A program made the position numbers and the translations under genes. Positions 61,862-64,000 of a stretch of 64,000 nucleotides of DNA are shown here, piece after piece. Origin of the DNA: CALKJU01 sp035326425 (GTDB lineage: Bacteria > Pseudomonadota > Alphaproteobacteria > Geminicoccales > Geminicoccaceae). The stretch covers positions 76,581-140,580 of the forward strand of contig DAOLFG010000004.1 in the NCBI GenBank assembly GCA_035326425.1. The letters run 5' to 3'. The notes beneath the pieces were generated by a model. The model saw only the letters and a list, made by a program, of their open reading frames with translations, did no database searches and was not told the origin of the DNA. Positions within the stretch are counted from its first letter, which is position 1; every line of letters starts with the position of its first letter.

Positions 61862-62880
61862 AAGGTCAGCGGCACGCCCAGCCGCTCGCTGATCGCCCGC
61901 ATCTGCTCCCACGAGCCCGGCGCCACCGGGATGCCGTCGCGCCGGCGCTCGACCTCGCTCTCGGCGGCACGCCTGCCCGGATAGCGGCCGTCCGGCCCCG
62001 CCGCCGCCATGTAGCGATCGAACCAGACCGCGACGTCGGTGGCGTAGCCGTCGCCCACCGCCAGCTTCGGGTTGATGACCAGCAGGAACGCGCCCATCTC
62101 GGAGCCGCCGGCATTGGCCATCGTCGCCGAATTGCCGATCAGGCTGCCCGCCAGGCACTGCACCAGCATGGCGACGCCCAGCCCCTTGTAGCCGCCGAAC
62201 GGCAGCACCGCCCCCGCCATCCCGACCTCGGGATCGGTGGTCGGCTCGCCGTCGGGACCGATCGCCCAGCCCTCGGGAATGCTGACCTTCTCGCGCACCG
62301 CCTCGCGCAGATGGCCGCGCGCCACCACGCTGGAGGCCATGTCGAAGACGAGCGGCGGCTTGCCCGGCACCGGCGTCGCGAACGCCAGCGGGTTGTTGCC
62401 CATGCCGCGGCCCTTCCAGCCGGGCAGCCCCATCAGCGGCGTCGTCGCCTGGCCGATCAGGGCGAACATCCCCTCCTCCGCTGCCAGCAGCACGTAGGCG
62501 CCGAGTGCCGCCAGGTGGCCGCACTGCTGCATCAGGCAGGTCACCACCGGCACCTCGCGGGCGATGCCGATCGCCTGGCGCGTGGCGGCCGCCCCGATCA
62601 CTTGGCCGAGGCCGCGGTCGCCGCGATAGTGCAGGATGCCGTCGCGGTACTCGCCACCGTGGTCGGGCTTGGGATTGCTGGTCCCCGCCAGCAGGGCCTC
62701 GGCATAGAGCGGTGCCCGCGACACGCCATGCGTGTCGACGCCGCGCAGGCTGGTGCGCACCAGCACCTCGGCGGCGGTGCGGGCGTCCCCGGCCGGCATG
62801 CCCGCCGCCGCGAAGATCGCGTTGCACCAGTCCTGCAGGGTGCGGCTGTCGACCAGCCGCGAGTTCGGCACGAGGCTCAT
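61858..62880 (-). CDS. Ldh family (malate/L-lactate dehydrogenase type 2) oxidoreductase
   Basis: A 340-residue NAD(P)H-dependent oxidoreductase. VLVRTSLRGVDTHGVSRAPLYAEAL is the Ldh_2 signature, where HGV-type residues bind substrate. GMGNNPLAFATPVPGKPPLVFDMASSVVARGHLREA and GGYKGLGVAMLVQCLAGSLIGN complete the fold. The family includes ureidoglycolate, sulfolactate, malate and delta-pyrroline-carboxylate reductases, so the substrate is open. It starts 12 bases downstream of the peptide ABC ATPase gene and is probably in the same operon. Confidence 0.82.
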
Positions 62881-62892
62881 GGGAGGTCCAGA

Positions 62893-64000
<1,108 letters not shown>

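Overview
The window is very GC-rich chromosomal DNA with tightly packed, translationally coupled genes (many ATGA, GTGA, TTGA and TGATG overlaps). It most likely comes from a free-living alphaproteobacterium. The best evidence is a fliF-fliG-fliH-fliN-flbD-flhA flagellar operon next to the CtrA inhibitor gene sciP, the order known from Caulobacter, with CtrA-like boxes in front of it. An alphaproteobacterial-type DksA and FrcBCA- and TauABC-type importers agree with this. I cannot name a genus; a Rhodospirillales-like lineage is a guess. No rRNA, tRNA, CRISPR array, insertion sequence or integrase is visible, and no stretch over 300 bases lacks a gene.

Layout. 1-3.85 kb: sugar importer operon frcBCA followed by an aldolase-like gene cut by the window edge. 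3.87-6.57 kb: tauABC sulfonate importer. 6.66-9.56 kb: first glycan locus, with a split PssD/PssE-type glycosyltransferase, a membrane nucleotidyltransferase-like protein and a divergent O-antigen ligase/polymerase. 9.58-11.98 kb: acyl-CoA ligase and alpha/beta hydrolase, convergent. 12.06-14.36 kb: an orphan three-gene phage-tail-spike module. 14.54-20.61 kb: second glycan locus, with four glycosyltransferases, a histidine phosphatase and a polysaccharide deacetylase. 20.63-24.33 kb: oligopeptide-type ABC ATPase and binding protein without permeases. 24.34-26.61 kb: two methyltransferases and a metallo-beta-lactamase-fold hydrolase.

26.7-43.46 kb is a flagellar island. The minus strand carries fliF, fliG, fliH, fliN, flbD, flhA, flhF and a second FliK-like gene, then sciP, then fliK-flgD-flgE and dksA. 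The plus strand carries fhlB, an unknown helical protein, fliO and fliP. The regulatory sites suggest a Caulobacter-style hierarchy: CtrA-like boxes precede fliF, sciP and fhlB-fliOP, whereas fliK-flgD-flgE has a sigma-54 promoter and a possible FlbD enhancer. moeB lies inside the island.

43.5-45.8 kb holds a D-lactate dehydrogenase-like flavoprotein and a histone-deacetylase-family protein. 45.94-55.5 kb is the third glycan locus: it makes a CDP-activated 6-deoxyhexose (rfbG, rfbF, an epimerase, a reductase) and adds three glycosyltransferases, a thymidylate-kinase-like protein, a Wzx-like flippase and a metallopeptidase-family protein that has lost its zinc motif. A striking double palindrome sits in front of rfbG. 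55.5-64 kb is mostly housekeeping: an MFS exporter, polA, an atypical SDR, glpK, a malate/lactate dehydrogenase-family enzyme and a truncated peptide ABC ATPase.

The most interesting parts are the second glycan locus, the CDP-6-deoxyhexose locus with its operator and degenerate peptidase, the orphan tail-spike module, and the CtrA/SciP/sigma-54 wiring of the flagellar genes.
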